In this document: one piece after another, positions 16,263 to 27,384 of the stretch | Position numbering within the stretch: the stretch's first letter is position 1 | How the letters are laid out: every line of letters begins with the position of its first letter | NCBI GenBank assembly: GCA_950097015.1 | Contig: CATNEN010000029.1 | Coordinates: forward strand, 3,925,501-3,989,500 | Direction of reading: 5' to 3' | DNA from: Macrostomum hystrix | Lineage: Eukaryota; Platyhelminthes; Macrostomidae | Length of the DNA stretch: 64,000 nt | Program-made: the position numbers and the translations under genes | The notes under the pieces: model-generated | Database searches by the model: none | The model's input: the letters and a program-made list of their open reading frames with translations, nothing else | Told to the model about the DNA's origin: nothing

Positions 16263-18114
16263 GAAGAATAAAAGAGAGGGTTTGTGGGTAGGGGAGAGGA
16301 CAGGGGAGAACGAAGAGTTGAAGAGAGGCGCAGAGTAAAATGGGAAAGAGGGTAGAGTTTCGGAGAAGAGTAAATCTCGAAACTTAGAAGGTAAATTAGA
16401 TACGGGGTATCCAGAAGACAGTTGTCTATATTTTTATTCATTACATTCTTAGGGGAAAAGTCTAGAGGGGAAACGAAGTGTGGCAATTAGGTGCTGCAGA
16501 TGTGTGCCAAATCAAAATGAAAAATAAAACTGACATTTCCCGTGAATTCGCGCAAAACGACAGCGCCAGAATACTACTTATGTAGACAGCGGCTTCCTGC
16601 TCGACACTAAACTGGAGCATTCCCCGCCCCTCCCAAGAAAAAAATAATTTTCCCGATTTCTCGATTCGTGCCGCGGCACTGGCAGCGGCCTAGTAGGAGG
16701 CGGGGAGGGAGGCGGGGAGGCGGACTTCCTCCCACTCCACCCGTCCCCAACCCGTCCCCCCGGGGGATCATGTTCCCGCCGCGCCGCAGCAGCAACTCCC
16801 GCTTCTATCCCCTCTCTCCCCTCTGGCCCGGAGAGCGCTGAGTCACCACCCCACATCGCGGCCTCTTTTTCCCAAAGGCATCAAGCTGCATCAGCCAGCC
16901 TTACTGGGATCTTTGGGGGGATTTTGAATTCTTTAGATTTCGTTTTTGGGAATAACGCAGAATATTCAGGCACGGACAGAAATGCACACTGCCTGTTTCT
17001 TAGGCCTGGTGCAGCCCGAAGATGAATAGTTTATATATGAAAATAAGAACATTTTGTTCCTCAATAAGATGCGGAACATTTAAAATTACAAATTTAGTGT
17101 ACGTAGACTAGCAATTTCTGCCCCCAAAATTTAAGAGAACTCATAATAAAAATATTCTAGATTATGTTGCGGCATGTATTTGGCACAGCTCTGGTAAGGA
17201 AGGGAAGCAGTTAGTATAAGACTCGGCTTTGGCTAGTACTGAAAGAGTTAAGGGCGAGAAAGACTGAGGAGAGCTGGTCGATGAAGTGTACTGTGTTAGC
17301 CAATGTACATTCCTCTCTATCGGCTGCATGCGTGCCTGAAGGGGAATGCGGAATGCAAGTCTGAGGGCAGAGGAGGGCAGAGAGGGAGAGAGTCTAGTCA
17401 AGGGCGGGGCTGCACTGCATTGCATACATGCGGCTGCTTATATTAATATTTACTAATAGCACTGCCGAAGGAGTATATGGGATCAATACTTTACTTTGCC
17501 GAGGTGGAGAGAAGGAACGAGAGGAAGGAATGAGGCAGGGAGTTGGGAAGCACCAACCCCCTCACAGTACCGAGGCAATGCTGCTTGTAGGCAAGATCTA
17601 TACTGCGCTGCATATGCCTTTAGCTGTTGTACTCGCATATGCTAGCATAGCCATGGGCTTGCCATATAGGCCTTCCTCGCCTTAGGCCCGTGCGTGTGTT
17701 TTTGGTTGGTGCCTCCCTGTCCGTCAGTTGCACCGCAGCTGTACTAACTTTTTATATTATTTTTGTTAGCTTTTATGCAACTCGATTTGCCGATAGAAGC
17801 CTATGGATATTGGTCCTACATAGCTATGAAATGCATGTGAAGCTCATAAATGGATTTTCGAATAAATTAGAAATTTCTTTTAAAATAAAACTCACGATAC
17901 TAAGGTACAATTAACCTAATCTGGGCTACAGAAATATTAGAACGAATACTAGGTAACGTACGGACTGTAGTGCCAAGAAAATAAATTTGCGAGATGAATA
18001 ATCGATGGAGGGAGCTGGAGAGAGGGAGAGAGGAGGAGACAGAAGAATTTACATTCAATCACGGGTACTAACAAAGTTTAAATGCCCATATTTCGAATAA
18101 TTTTTTGAAGGAGA
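16263..18114. other. Unassigned region with a GC-rich island at 16560-16870
   Basis: No gene was recognised. The stretch 16620-16860 is GC-rich with clustered C runs, unlike its AT-rich surroundings, and could be a CpG-rich regulatory site. The minus-strand frame there (about 90 codons) is low complexity. From 16870 to 18000 the sequence is ordinary and non-coding, with short GA-rich patches near 17250-17400 and 18010-18040. Confidence 0.45.
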
Positions 18115-18402
18115 AAAAACGAGAGAAGGAGAGATGGAGAGATAGTAGGAGAGAAGGAGAGATAGTAGGAGAGAAGGAGAGATAGTAGGAGAGAAGGAGA
18201 GATAGTAGGAGAGAAGGAGAGATAGTAGGAGAGAAGGAGAGATAGTAGGAGAGAAGGAGAGATAGTAGGAGAGAAGGAGAGATTGTAGGCGAGAAGGAGA
18301 GATAGTAGGAGAGAAGGAGAGATAGTAGGAGAGAAGGAGAGATAGTAGGAGAGATGGAGAGATAGTAGGCGAGAAGGAGAGATTGTAGGAGAGATAGAGA
18401 GA
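18115..18402. repeat. 20-bp GA-rich minisatellite (about 14 units)
   Basis: Unit gagagaaggagagatagtag on the + strand, quite homogeneous. It is interrupted by a SINE at 18403 and resumes after it in a related form. Confidence 0.9.
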
Positions 18403-18700
18403 TTTTTTTATTACACCTGCCCCAAATGGGTCAGATGTGCAGCCGACAGCACAGCCGCAGCTAATGCGCGGCGCATCTGAAGGCTGCGTACAGCTGTTCA
18501 GTCCACGGACTGGGGGGACGCCACACCCACCTTCAATTATCCCAGCTGATGCTGGCACCCATTTAACAGCTGGGTGAACTGAAGCAATGCAGAGTTAAGT
18601 GTCTTGCTAAAGGACGCAAATTGTTCCAGTGGAGTCGGGAATCGAACCCCCGACCTTCAAGTCGTGAGTCCGACGCCCTAAACACTAGGCTACAACCTCT
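18403..18700 (-). mobile_element. tRNA-derived SINE, family A, copy 1
   Basis: A SINE on the minus strand. Its 5' head is tRNA-like, with a pol III A box at 18676-18692 (minus strand TAGCCTAGTGTTTAGGG) and a B box at 18637-18654 (GTCGGGGGTTCGATTCCC). The body contains agttaagtgtcttgctaaag on the + strand, a motif I recall from SINEs of aquatic invertebrates. The tail is a T run at 18403-18409, the A tail read in antisense. It is inserted in a GA-rich minisatellite. The same body recurs at 39364, 55003, 57247, 62035 and 63150. Confidence 0.88.
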
Positions 18701-18707
18701 AAAACCT

Positions 18708-19102
18708 CTGGAGAGATAGTAGGAGAGATGGAGAGAGAGAGAAGGAGAGATGGAGAGAGATAGTAGGAGAGATGGAGACAGAGAAGGAGAGATAGAGAGA
18801 GAGAAGGCGAGATGGAGAGAGAGAGAGAAGGAGAGATGGAGAGAGGGAGAGAGGAGAGATGGAGAGGAAGAAGGAGAGATGGAGAGAGAGAAGGAGAGAT
18901 GGAGAGAAAGAAGGATAGATGGAGAGAGAGAAGGAGAGATGGAGAGAGAGAAGGAGAGATGGAGAGAGAAAAGGAGAGATGGAGAGAAAGAAGGAGAGAT
19001 GGAGAGAGAAAAGGAGAGATGGAGAGAAAGAAGGAGAGATGGAGAGAGAAAAGGAGAGATGGAGAGAGAAGGAGAGATGGGGAGAGAGAGGGAGAGATAG
19101 AG
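18708..19102. repeat. GA-rich minisatellite, continuation after SINE
   Basis: About twenty units of the type ggagagatggagagagagaa. It starts with the same gagagatagtag unit as the array on the other side of the SINE and drifts into a different variant. Confidence 0.88.
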
Positions 19103-19640
19103 AATACAATAGAAACAAGTATGTATGCGCAATACGAGGCGCGTATTACGTAAAATATACGTACAAACTACAATATAATTTGTAGGACTCGCAGAAATGC
19201 AGATTGAGGCCTAAGCTGAGCGACCTAAAAAGCGAAATAGGCAAGCGAAACTAAAATAAAAACGGTGGCGAGGTAGGTAAAACTAAAATGAAAGGACTCA
19301 CAATAAAAATTATAGAAAATAATTCACGGGCACCGAGCACGGCGTCAGATAAAACAAAAAAGCCGAAAATTGAACGTCATAAAAATGCTCAATTTCGATC
19401 GATTGGCACTCAGACTCAGTCCATAGGTCCTAGCCGACTGTGGCAGAGCAGCTGCCGCAGGCTCTTGCCCTTGGTGGGTAGCACATGGGCTTCACAGAGC
19501 CACCTGGCCTCTCACCTTGGCAACTAAGGCGTCAGATGTCCCACCGTGTGAGTATTAGGTCCTAAGGACTTCAATCAGCTTGGGTTCTTGGCTCATTGAT
19601 TGGCCTTTGGACCTGAACCGTCACGGGTTCCATACCCTGG
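19103..19640. other. Spacer, no gene seen
   Basis: Mixed composition. The sequence 19430-19640 (ctgccgcaggctcttgccc and onwards) looks like part of an old dispersed repeat, but no second copy lies in this window. Confidence 0.4.
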
Positions 19641-19790
19641 TGAACACGAAGTCCGCCAGAGAGAATGAGAAATTGAGAGAGAGGGCGAGAGAGAGACGGG
19701 GAGAGAGATAGAGAGAACGATAGAGAGAATGAGATATGGAGAGAGAGAGGGAGAGAGGGAGAGAGCGGGAGAGAGGAGAGAGGACACTGC
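19641..19790. repeat. GA-rich simple repeat
   Basis: Irregular gagagagagg-type purine tract on the + strand. No fixed period. Confidence 0.75.
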
Positions 19791-19842
19791 CCATTGAATT
19801 AAAATAATCTAATTTTGGAATCGATTCCGATATGTATAGAAA

Positions 19843-20170
19843 AAAATTGAAATCCGGATTCGAACCAAGGCAACTCCAGACGCAATTCTGCCCATTTCGC
19901 TGACTCCTGAGCACACACGCACACAGATACCGTACGCAGGAACACACTCACACAGGTGTGTACATCTGCCCTGACTTTCTCATCGTCAGGCAGTGTACAC
20001 TTTCACTGTGCCTTGGAGGTTGGCCCTCAAGGGCGGAAATTGCACAGAAAGCCCCCAAGCCTTCTCTCCCCGGCTGCGCCCCAAATGAATGTGGCCTCGC
20101 CGCGGAATCGAACTCAGGAACCTTGGTGCGAGAGGCAAACGCGTTAACCGCTCCGCCACTCGCCGCCAAA
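19843..20170 (-). mobile_element. tRNA-derived SINE, family B, copy 1 (two tRNA-like modules)
   Basis: Reading the minus strand, the element begins with a tRNA-like head at about 20090-20168 (A-box-like tggcggagcggttaacgcg, B box gagttcgattccg). A GC-containing body and a (GT)n stretch near 19915-19930 follow. A second tRNA-like module lies at about 19850-19910 with a perfect B box, GGTTCGAATCC, and a T6 run (pol III terminator type) just beyond. The related copy at 27150 keeps the junction between body and second module, so the two parts moved together. Confidence 0.75.
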
Positions 20171-20657
20171 ATGCCAATCGAAACAAACACAAAAATAATG
20201 ATTCAGTATGTCTTAAAAATACATTTTTTGTTTGACAAACGCCACCAGCCAGACAGCCTGTCACATTGTTGAATTCGCAGGGCAGGACACACCTTGAGCT
20301 GTTAATTGAGAACTGCGGTTACTATGTAGGGACTAGTATTGCAATTGTCTCCAAATGACGATGGTACTATATGGACTGAAGTGTCACTCAACAGTTAAGA
20401 CTTAAAATATATTAATTTGAGATGGTATATTCAGTATGCGGTCCTAGCATGCAGTTTGCAAAAAATAGTAAAATTTAATAAGTTGACTGCTACAGGCTGG
20501 ACAATGGCTTTCTGAGTCTATGTGAGATAGGAGAGATTTGCACATCTTCCAATATAAGCTCGTAATCGTATGAACACCAAAATGTAAATGTAAACACCAA
20601 TAACCCTTTCGTGACTCACGGGTCAGAGAACTGCTGACTTTTTCTTGGAGTTAGGGA
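20171..20657. other. AT-rich spacer, no gene seen
   Basis: No coding or RNA signal was recognised. Confidence 0.55.
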
Positions 20658-21104
20658 TCTCACTCTTGCCATTCTGTCACTCTTGCCATTCTGTCACTCT
20701 TGCCATTCTGTCACTCTTGCCATTCTGTCACTCTTGCCATTCTGTCACTCTTGCCATTCTGTCACTCTTGCCATTCTGTCACTCTTGCCATTCTGTCACT
20801 CTTGCCATTCTGTCACTCTTGCCATTCTGTCACTCTTGCCATTCTGTCACTCTTGCCATTCTGTCACTCTTGCCATTCTGTCACTCTTGCCATTCTGTCA
20901 CTCTTGCCATTCTGTCACTCTTGCCATTCTGTCACTCTTGCCATTCTGTCACTCTTGCCATTCTGTCACTCTTGCCATTCTGTCACTCTTGCCATTCTGT
21001 CACTCTTGCCATTCTGTCACTCTTGCCATTCTGTCACTCTTGCCATTCTGTCACTCTTGCCATTCTGTCACTCTTGCCATTCTGTCACTCTTGCCATTCT
21101 ACCA
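20658..21104. repeat. 17-bp minisatellite (about 26 units)
   Basis: Unit tcactcttgccattctg, almost invariant. It is open in all three + frames because the unit lacks stops. It shares the 12-mer attctgtcactc with the array at 23995-26118. Confidence 0.95.
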
Positions 21105-21329
21105 TTCCGGCAGTCTCTATCTAAAATAGTTGTGGTCAGAGGCATTAGATACGACGTAGATGCAAGCCTCTATAGGTATTTAAATAATTTCGTTCTTATC
21201 TATTTCTCAAAGCACTTGATAACTTGTAGATTTCTTACAGAAATATTGTGTAATTAAAAATAAAAAAATAATTTATCTGTTTATATGGTCTCTACCAAAA
21301 AATGATTTTCCGTTTCACTATTGTGCAAT

Positions 21330-21590
21330 TGAGACTTTTCCATCTTACTCGCTACTTTTCCATCTTTCTCGCTACTTTTCCATCTTTCTCGTTACTTTTC
21401 CATTTTTCTCGCTACTTTTCCATCTTTCTCGCTACTTTTCCATCTATCTCGCTACTTTTTCATCTTTCTCGCTACTTTTCCATCTTTCTCGTTACTTTTC
21501 CATTTTTCTCGCTACTTTTCCATCTTTCTCGCTACCTTTCCATCATTCCAGCTACCTTTCTGTCTATCTAGACAGCTACCTCTCTATCTA
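21330..21590. repeat. 20-bp repeat, precursor-like block
   Basis: About 12 units of ttttccatctttctcgctac. Its period and part of its sequence match the large array that follows directly, so it looks like a diverged edge of that array. Confidence 0.88.
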
Positions 21591-23322
21591 GCCAGCTACC
21601 TTTCTATCTAGCCAGCTACCTTTCTATCTAGCCAGCTACCTTTCTATCTAGCCAGCTACCTTTCTATCTAGCCAGCTACCTTTCTATCTAGCCAGCTACC
21701 TTTCTATCTAGCCAGCTACCTTTCCATCTAGCCAGCTACCTTTCTATCTAGCCAGCTACCTTTCTATCTAGCCAGCTACCTTTCTATCTAGCCAGCTACC
21801 TTTCTATCTAGACAGCTACCTTTCTATCTACACAGCTACCTTTCTATCTAGCCAGCTACCTTTCTATCTAGCCAGCTACCTTTCTATCTAGCCAGCTACC
21901 TTTCTATCTAGACAGCTACCTTTCTATCTAGCCAGCTACCTTTCTATCTAGCCAGCTACCTTTCTATCTACACAGCTACCTTTCTATCTAGCCAGCTACC
22001 TTTCTATCTAGCCAGCTACCTTTCTATCTAGCCAGCTACCTTTCTATCTAGCCAGCTACCTTTCTATCTAGCCAGCTACCTTTCTATCTAGACAGCTACC
22101 TTTCTATCTACACAGCTACCTTTCTATCTAGCCAGCTACCTTTCTATCTAGCCAGCTACCTTTCTATCTAGCCAGCTACCTTTCTATCTAGACAGCTACC
22201 TTTCTATCTAGACAGCTACCTTTCTATCTACACAGCTACCTTTCTATCTAGCCAGCTACCTTTCTATCTAGCCAGCTACCTTTCTATCTAGCCAGCTACC
22301 TTTCTATCTAGACAGCTACCTTTCTATCTAGCCAGCTACCTTTCTATCTAGCCAGCTACCTTTCTATCTACACAGCTACCTTTCTATCTAGCCAGCTACC
22401 TTTCTATCTAGCCAGCTACCTTTCTATCTAGCCAGCTACCTTTCTATCTAGCCAGCTACCTTTCTATCTAGCCAGCTACCTTTCTATCTAGCCAGCTACC
22501 TTTCTATCTAGACAGCTACCTTTCTATCTAGCCAGCTACCTTTCTATCTAGCCAGCTACCTTTCTATCTAGACAGCTACCTTTCTATCTAGCCAGCTACC
22601 TTTCTATCTACACAGCTACCTTTCTATCTACACAGCTACCTTTCTATCTAGCCAGCTACCTTTCTATCTAGCCAGCTACCTTTCTATCTAGCCAGCTACC
22701 TTTCTATCTAGCCAGCTACCTTTCTATCTAGCCAGCTACCTTTCTATCTAGCCAGCTACCTTTCTATCTAGCCAGCTACCTTTCTATCTAGACAGCTACC
22801 TTTCTATCTACACAGCTACCTTTCTATCTAGCCAGCTACCTTTCTATCTAGCCAGCTACCTTTCTATCTAGCCAGCTACCTTTCTATCTAGACAGCTACC
22901 TTTCTATCTAGACAGCTACCTTTCTATCTACACAGCTACCTTTCTATCTAGCCAGCTACCTTTCTATCTAGCCAGCTACCTTTCTATCTAGCCAGCTACC
23001 TTTCTATCTAGACAGCTACCTTTCTATCTAGCCAGCTACCTTTCTATCTAGCCAGCTACCTTTCTATCTACACAGCTACCTTTCTATCTAGCCAGCTACC
23101 TTTCTATCTAGCCAGCTACCTTTCTATCTAGCCAGCTACCTTTCTATCTAGCCAGCTACCTTTCTATCTAGCCAGCTACCTTTCTATCTAGCCAGCTACC
23201 TTTCTATCTAGACAGCTACCTTTCTATCTAGCCAGCTACCTTTCTATCTAGCCAGCTACCTTTCTATCTAGACAGCTACCTTTCTATCTAGCCAGCTACC
23301 TTTCTATCTAGACAGCTACCTG
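21591..23322. repeat. 20-bp minisatellite with 700-bp higher-order repeat
   Basis: About 86 units of tttctatctagccagctacc. A two-base variable site gives three unit types (gc, ga, ca before cagctacc). The order of types from 22081 is repeated exactly over 26 units from 22781, which defines a 35-unit, 700-bp higher-order period. Not coding. Confidence 0.96.
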
Positions 23323-23994
23323 ATTCTATCTATCTCTCCAATATGCGAGTAGCTGTTCCCATTGCTTTAATCTACCTGTAGCTGGGGGGAATTAATAAAC
23401 TTAATAAATGGTATAGCAGTATAAGAATCCCAAACGGGCCAATGCTTTCCCAATCCGCGCATTGGGTGGGGGAAGTAAGCTGCGACGCTTCATTTTCTCC
23501 CTATTGGGCGCGCACCGGGGTCTCGGGACTCGGAGGGGGTTTGGAGGGCCGGCGGCGGTGGGGGCGGCGGAGAGGGGCGGAGGTGGGGCGGGAGGCCAGT
23601 GAGAGAGAGAGCAAATTAGTGTTTATAGAAGAAAGTGACAATACGGGGAAGCAGTTTAATTGACAGGCAGTCATAAATTGCTGGACTTGATGATTGATTA
23701 ATGTCACGGAGATTAAAGTAATCAATGATATGACAATACCTAACAAATCAACAAAGTGATTCTGACTGACTTTCAACTACACGACTATCTTTTGCTGTTA
23801 ACGGTATTCACTAGGCGTGAATCTTAAAACGAAAATATTCTGGTGCTAACGGCTCGTATTAAATAGGCGTTTGATTGCATCACTGTGGGAATTGTATTAT
23901 ACATTCCTAGAATTCTTTGCACCACATTCTTAGAAATCTCGACGCACCATTTCAACAAATCCCAATGCAAATGAATGGCGCCGATAATACATAT
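23323..23994. other. Spacer with a GC-rich island at 23440-23620
   Basis: The + strand at 23505-23600 is rich in G runs (several of 3-5 G), so it could form long-loop G-quadruplexes. No gene was recognised; the short + strand frame there is low complexity. Confidence 0.5.
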
Positions 23995-26118
23995 GTCACT
24001 CCATAGTTCTGTCACTCCCACAATTCTGTCACTCCATAATTCTGTCACTACATAATTCTGTCACTACATAATTCTGTCACTCCCACAATTCTGTCACTAC
24101 ATAATTCTGTCACTACATAATTCTGTCACTACATAATTCTGTCACTACATAATTCTGTCACTACATAATTCTGTCACTCCATAGTTCTGTCACTCCCACA
24201 ATTCTGTCACTCCATAATTCTGTCACTCCCATAATTCCATCACTCCCATAATTCCATCACTCCCATAATTCTGTCACTACATAATTCTGTCACTCCCATA
24301 ATTCTGTCACTACATAATTCCATCACTCCCATAATTCCATCACTCCCATAATTCCATCACTCCCATAATTCTGTCACTACATAATTCCATCACTCCCATA
24401 ATTCCATCACTCCCATAATTCCATCACTCCCATAATTCCATCACTCCCATAATTCTGTCACTACATAATTCCATCACTCCCATAATTCCATCACTCCCAT
24501 AATTCCATCACTCCCATAATTCTGTCACTACATAATTCCATCACTCCCATAATTCCATCACTCCCATAATTCTGTCACTCCATAATTCCATCACTCCTAT
24601 AATTCTGTCACTACATAATTCCATCACTCCCATAATTCCATCACTCCCATAATTCTGTCACTCCATAATTCCATCACTCCTATAATTCTGTCACTACATA
24701 ATTCCATCACTCCCATAATTCTGTCACTACATAATTCCATCACTCCCATAATTCTGTCACTCCCATAATTCCATCACTCCCATAATTCTGTCACTACATA
24801 ATTCCATCACTCCCATAATTCTGTCACTCCCATAATTCCATCACTCCCATAATTCTGTCACTCCATAATTCCATCACTCCCATAATTCTGTCACACCATA
24901 ATTCCATCACTCCCATAATTCTGTCACTCCCATAATTCTGTCACTCCCATAATTCTGTCACTCCCATAATTCTATCACTCCCATAATTCTGTCACTACAT
25001 AATTCTATCACTCCCATAATTCTGTCACTACATAATTCTATCACTCCCATAATTCTGTCACTCCCATAATTCTATCACTCCCATAATTCTGTCACTACAT
25101 AATTCCATCACTCCCATAATTCTGTCACTCCCATAATTCCATCACTCCCATAATTCTGTCACTACATAATTCCATCACTCCCATAATTCTGTCACTCCCA
25201 TAATTCCATCACTCCCATAATTCTGTCACTCCATAATTCCATCACTCCCATAATTCTGTCACTACATAATTCCATCACTCCCATAATTCTGTCACTCCAT
25301 AATTCCATCACTCCCATAATTCTGTCACACCATAATTCCATCACTCCCATAATTCTGTCACTCCCATAATTCTGTCACTCCCATAATTCTGTCACTCCCA
25401 TAATTCTATCACTCCCATAATTCTGTCACTACATAATTCTATCACTCCCATAATTCTGTCACTACATAATTCTATCACTCCCATAATTCTGTCACTCCCA
25501 TAATTCTATCACTCCCATAATTCTGTCACTACATAATTCCATCACTCCCATAATTCTGTCACTCCCATAATTCCATCACTCCCATAATTCTGTCACTACA
25601 TAATTCCATCACTCCCATAATTCTGTCACTCCCATAATTCCATCACTCCCATAATTCTGTCACTCCATAATTCCATCACTCCCATAATTCTGTCACTACA
25701 TAATTCCATCACTCCCATAATTCTGTCACTCCATAATTCCATCACTCCCATAATTCTGTCACACCATAATTCCATCACTCCCATAATTCTGTCACTCCCA
25801 TAATTCTGTCACTCCCATAATTCTGTCACTCCCATAATTCTATCACTCCCATAATTCTGTCACTACATAATTCTATCACTCCCATAATTCTGTCACTACA
25901 TAATTCTATCACTCCCATAATTCTGTCACTCCCATAATTCTATCACTCCCATAATTCTGTCACTACATAATTCTATCACTCCCATAATTCTGTCACTCCG
26001 ATAATTCTGTCACTACATAATTCTATCACTCCCTTAATTCTGTCACTACATAATTCTGTGACTACATAATTCTGTCACTACATAATTCTGTCACTACATA
26101 ATTCTGTCACTCCACAAC
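23995..26118. repeat. 16/17-bp minisatellite with 434-bp higher-order repeat
   Basis: Units of cataattctgtcactcc and variants (ccatcactccc, ctatcactccc, cactacat). The rare variant tcacacc occurs at 24891, 25325 and 25759, spaced exactly 434 bp apart with matching neighbours, so a block of about 26 units was amplified at least three times. Confidence 0.95.
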
Positions 26119-27149
26119 TCTGTCTTAGCGAACAGCTCTTAAAATTTCGAAAGAGTTTTCAGGTGAAAATTTTCGGACTAGGTTTATCATAAGATTACTT
26201 CAGATTGCAATTTATGGGGTCTATGAAATTTGCTTGCAGGAATTTTGCTTGCTGAACCTTAGCGAAGCCTCTCTTTGTGCTCATATATTTATTTGTACAA
26301 GACAAATGATCCAAGTGTTGAACGTGGTTAATGTATTTTATTATCTGGCACTGCAGAATAAGTTATGGGAAAAAGCTACGAACACACATTGCACAATTAT
26401 AAAAACGTTCAATACCTAGGTATAAGGTATACCTAGGTAAAAACGTTTATACCTAGATAAATGTTCCGAAGAACGGTCATGAATCGTGTTATTCTACAGT
26501 AAAAAGTACAATCTACTACAAGAACTCGTACAGTTCACTAAGTCCAAGTCTTCTTCTTCTCTCTCGCTCTAAAGCTTGTAGACAATTAATGACAGCTGTT
26601 ATATATATATATTCATAGCTAATAGATCTAGACGATTCGTCTTGTAGTTAGCTCATAGCTCTGCCTGTTATTACCTGCACCACTATGATCATATTCGTTA
26701 TCTGTTCGATCGTGCTGAAATCAGGAACTGCTACAATTTATGCTGCTATTATCCTTCTATTATACTAAATCCTTCGTGTACAAATCCCAAGGTTAGTTCG
26801 AAAGCTTACTGTGAGTGAGTTTACGACATTGCCGCTGATAAGCGTTTGCAAACATTCTGTAGCAATAATTGACTGACAAACTTCGCAAGCAAACAGTCAG
26901 GAAGCTAAGTTCCCGCAAGCAAACTTCGTACTCCCCAATTTGTGTCTAGTTTTTTTATTTTTCTGGAAATCTTTAACAGAATTGACTAGATGTTCTGTTG
27001 ATAAAAATAGAGCAAAAAATCTCAAACGACAGATTGACAGAACCCGAACTGAACGAACCCCAAACGAACTGACAAACCCGTCAAACCCCGGTAGTAGTTG
27101 CAGGAGGGCTGCGGGCAGTGGCACATCATTTGTTGACTGCAGACACGCA
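26119..27149. other. Spacer, no gene seen
   Basis: A/T-rich. A 27-nt perfect hairpin lies at 26413-26439. No coding signature was recognised. Confidence 0.55.
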
Positions 27150-27372
27150 GCCAGCAAGGAGGCAATTCTGCCGATTTCGCTGACTCCTGAGCACACACAC
27201 ACACAGATTCTGTAAGCAGGCATACGCTCTAACAGGTGTGTACTTCTGCCCTTGCAGGTTGGCCCTCAATGGCGGAAATTGCACGACAAGACCCCAAGCC
27301 TTCTGTCCGCGGCTGCGCCTTGCACCTTGGTGCGAGAGGTAAATGGGTTAATCCCTCTGTCACTCACCCTCC
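27150..27372 (-). mobile_element. tRNA-derived SINE, family B, copy 2 (deleted)
   Basis: Matches 19880-20168: the ctgactcctgagcacacaca junction, the ggttggccctcaa...ggcggaaattgcac body and the accttggtgcgagaggtaaa head are shared. About 45 bp including the head's B box are missing, so this copy is probably transcriptionally dead. The second tRNA-like module is cut short at the left edge. Confidence 0.75.
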
Positions 27373-27384
27373 TTGATCCGAATC

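Noticed and set aside
16578-16856. 92-codon minus-strand frame in a GC-rich island
   Set aside because: Gly/Arg/Pro-rich and explained by base composition; no homologous domain recognised.
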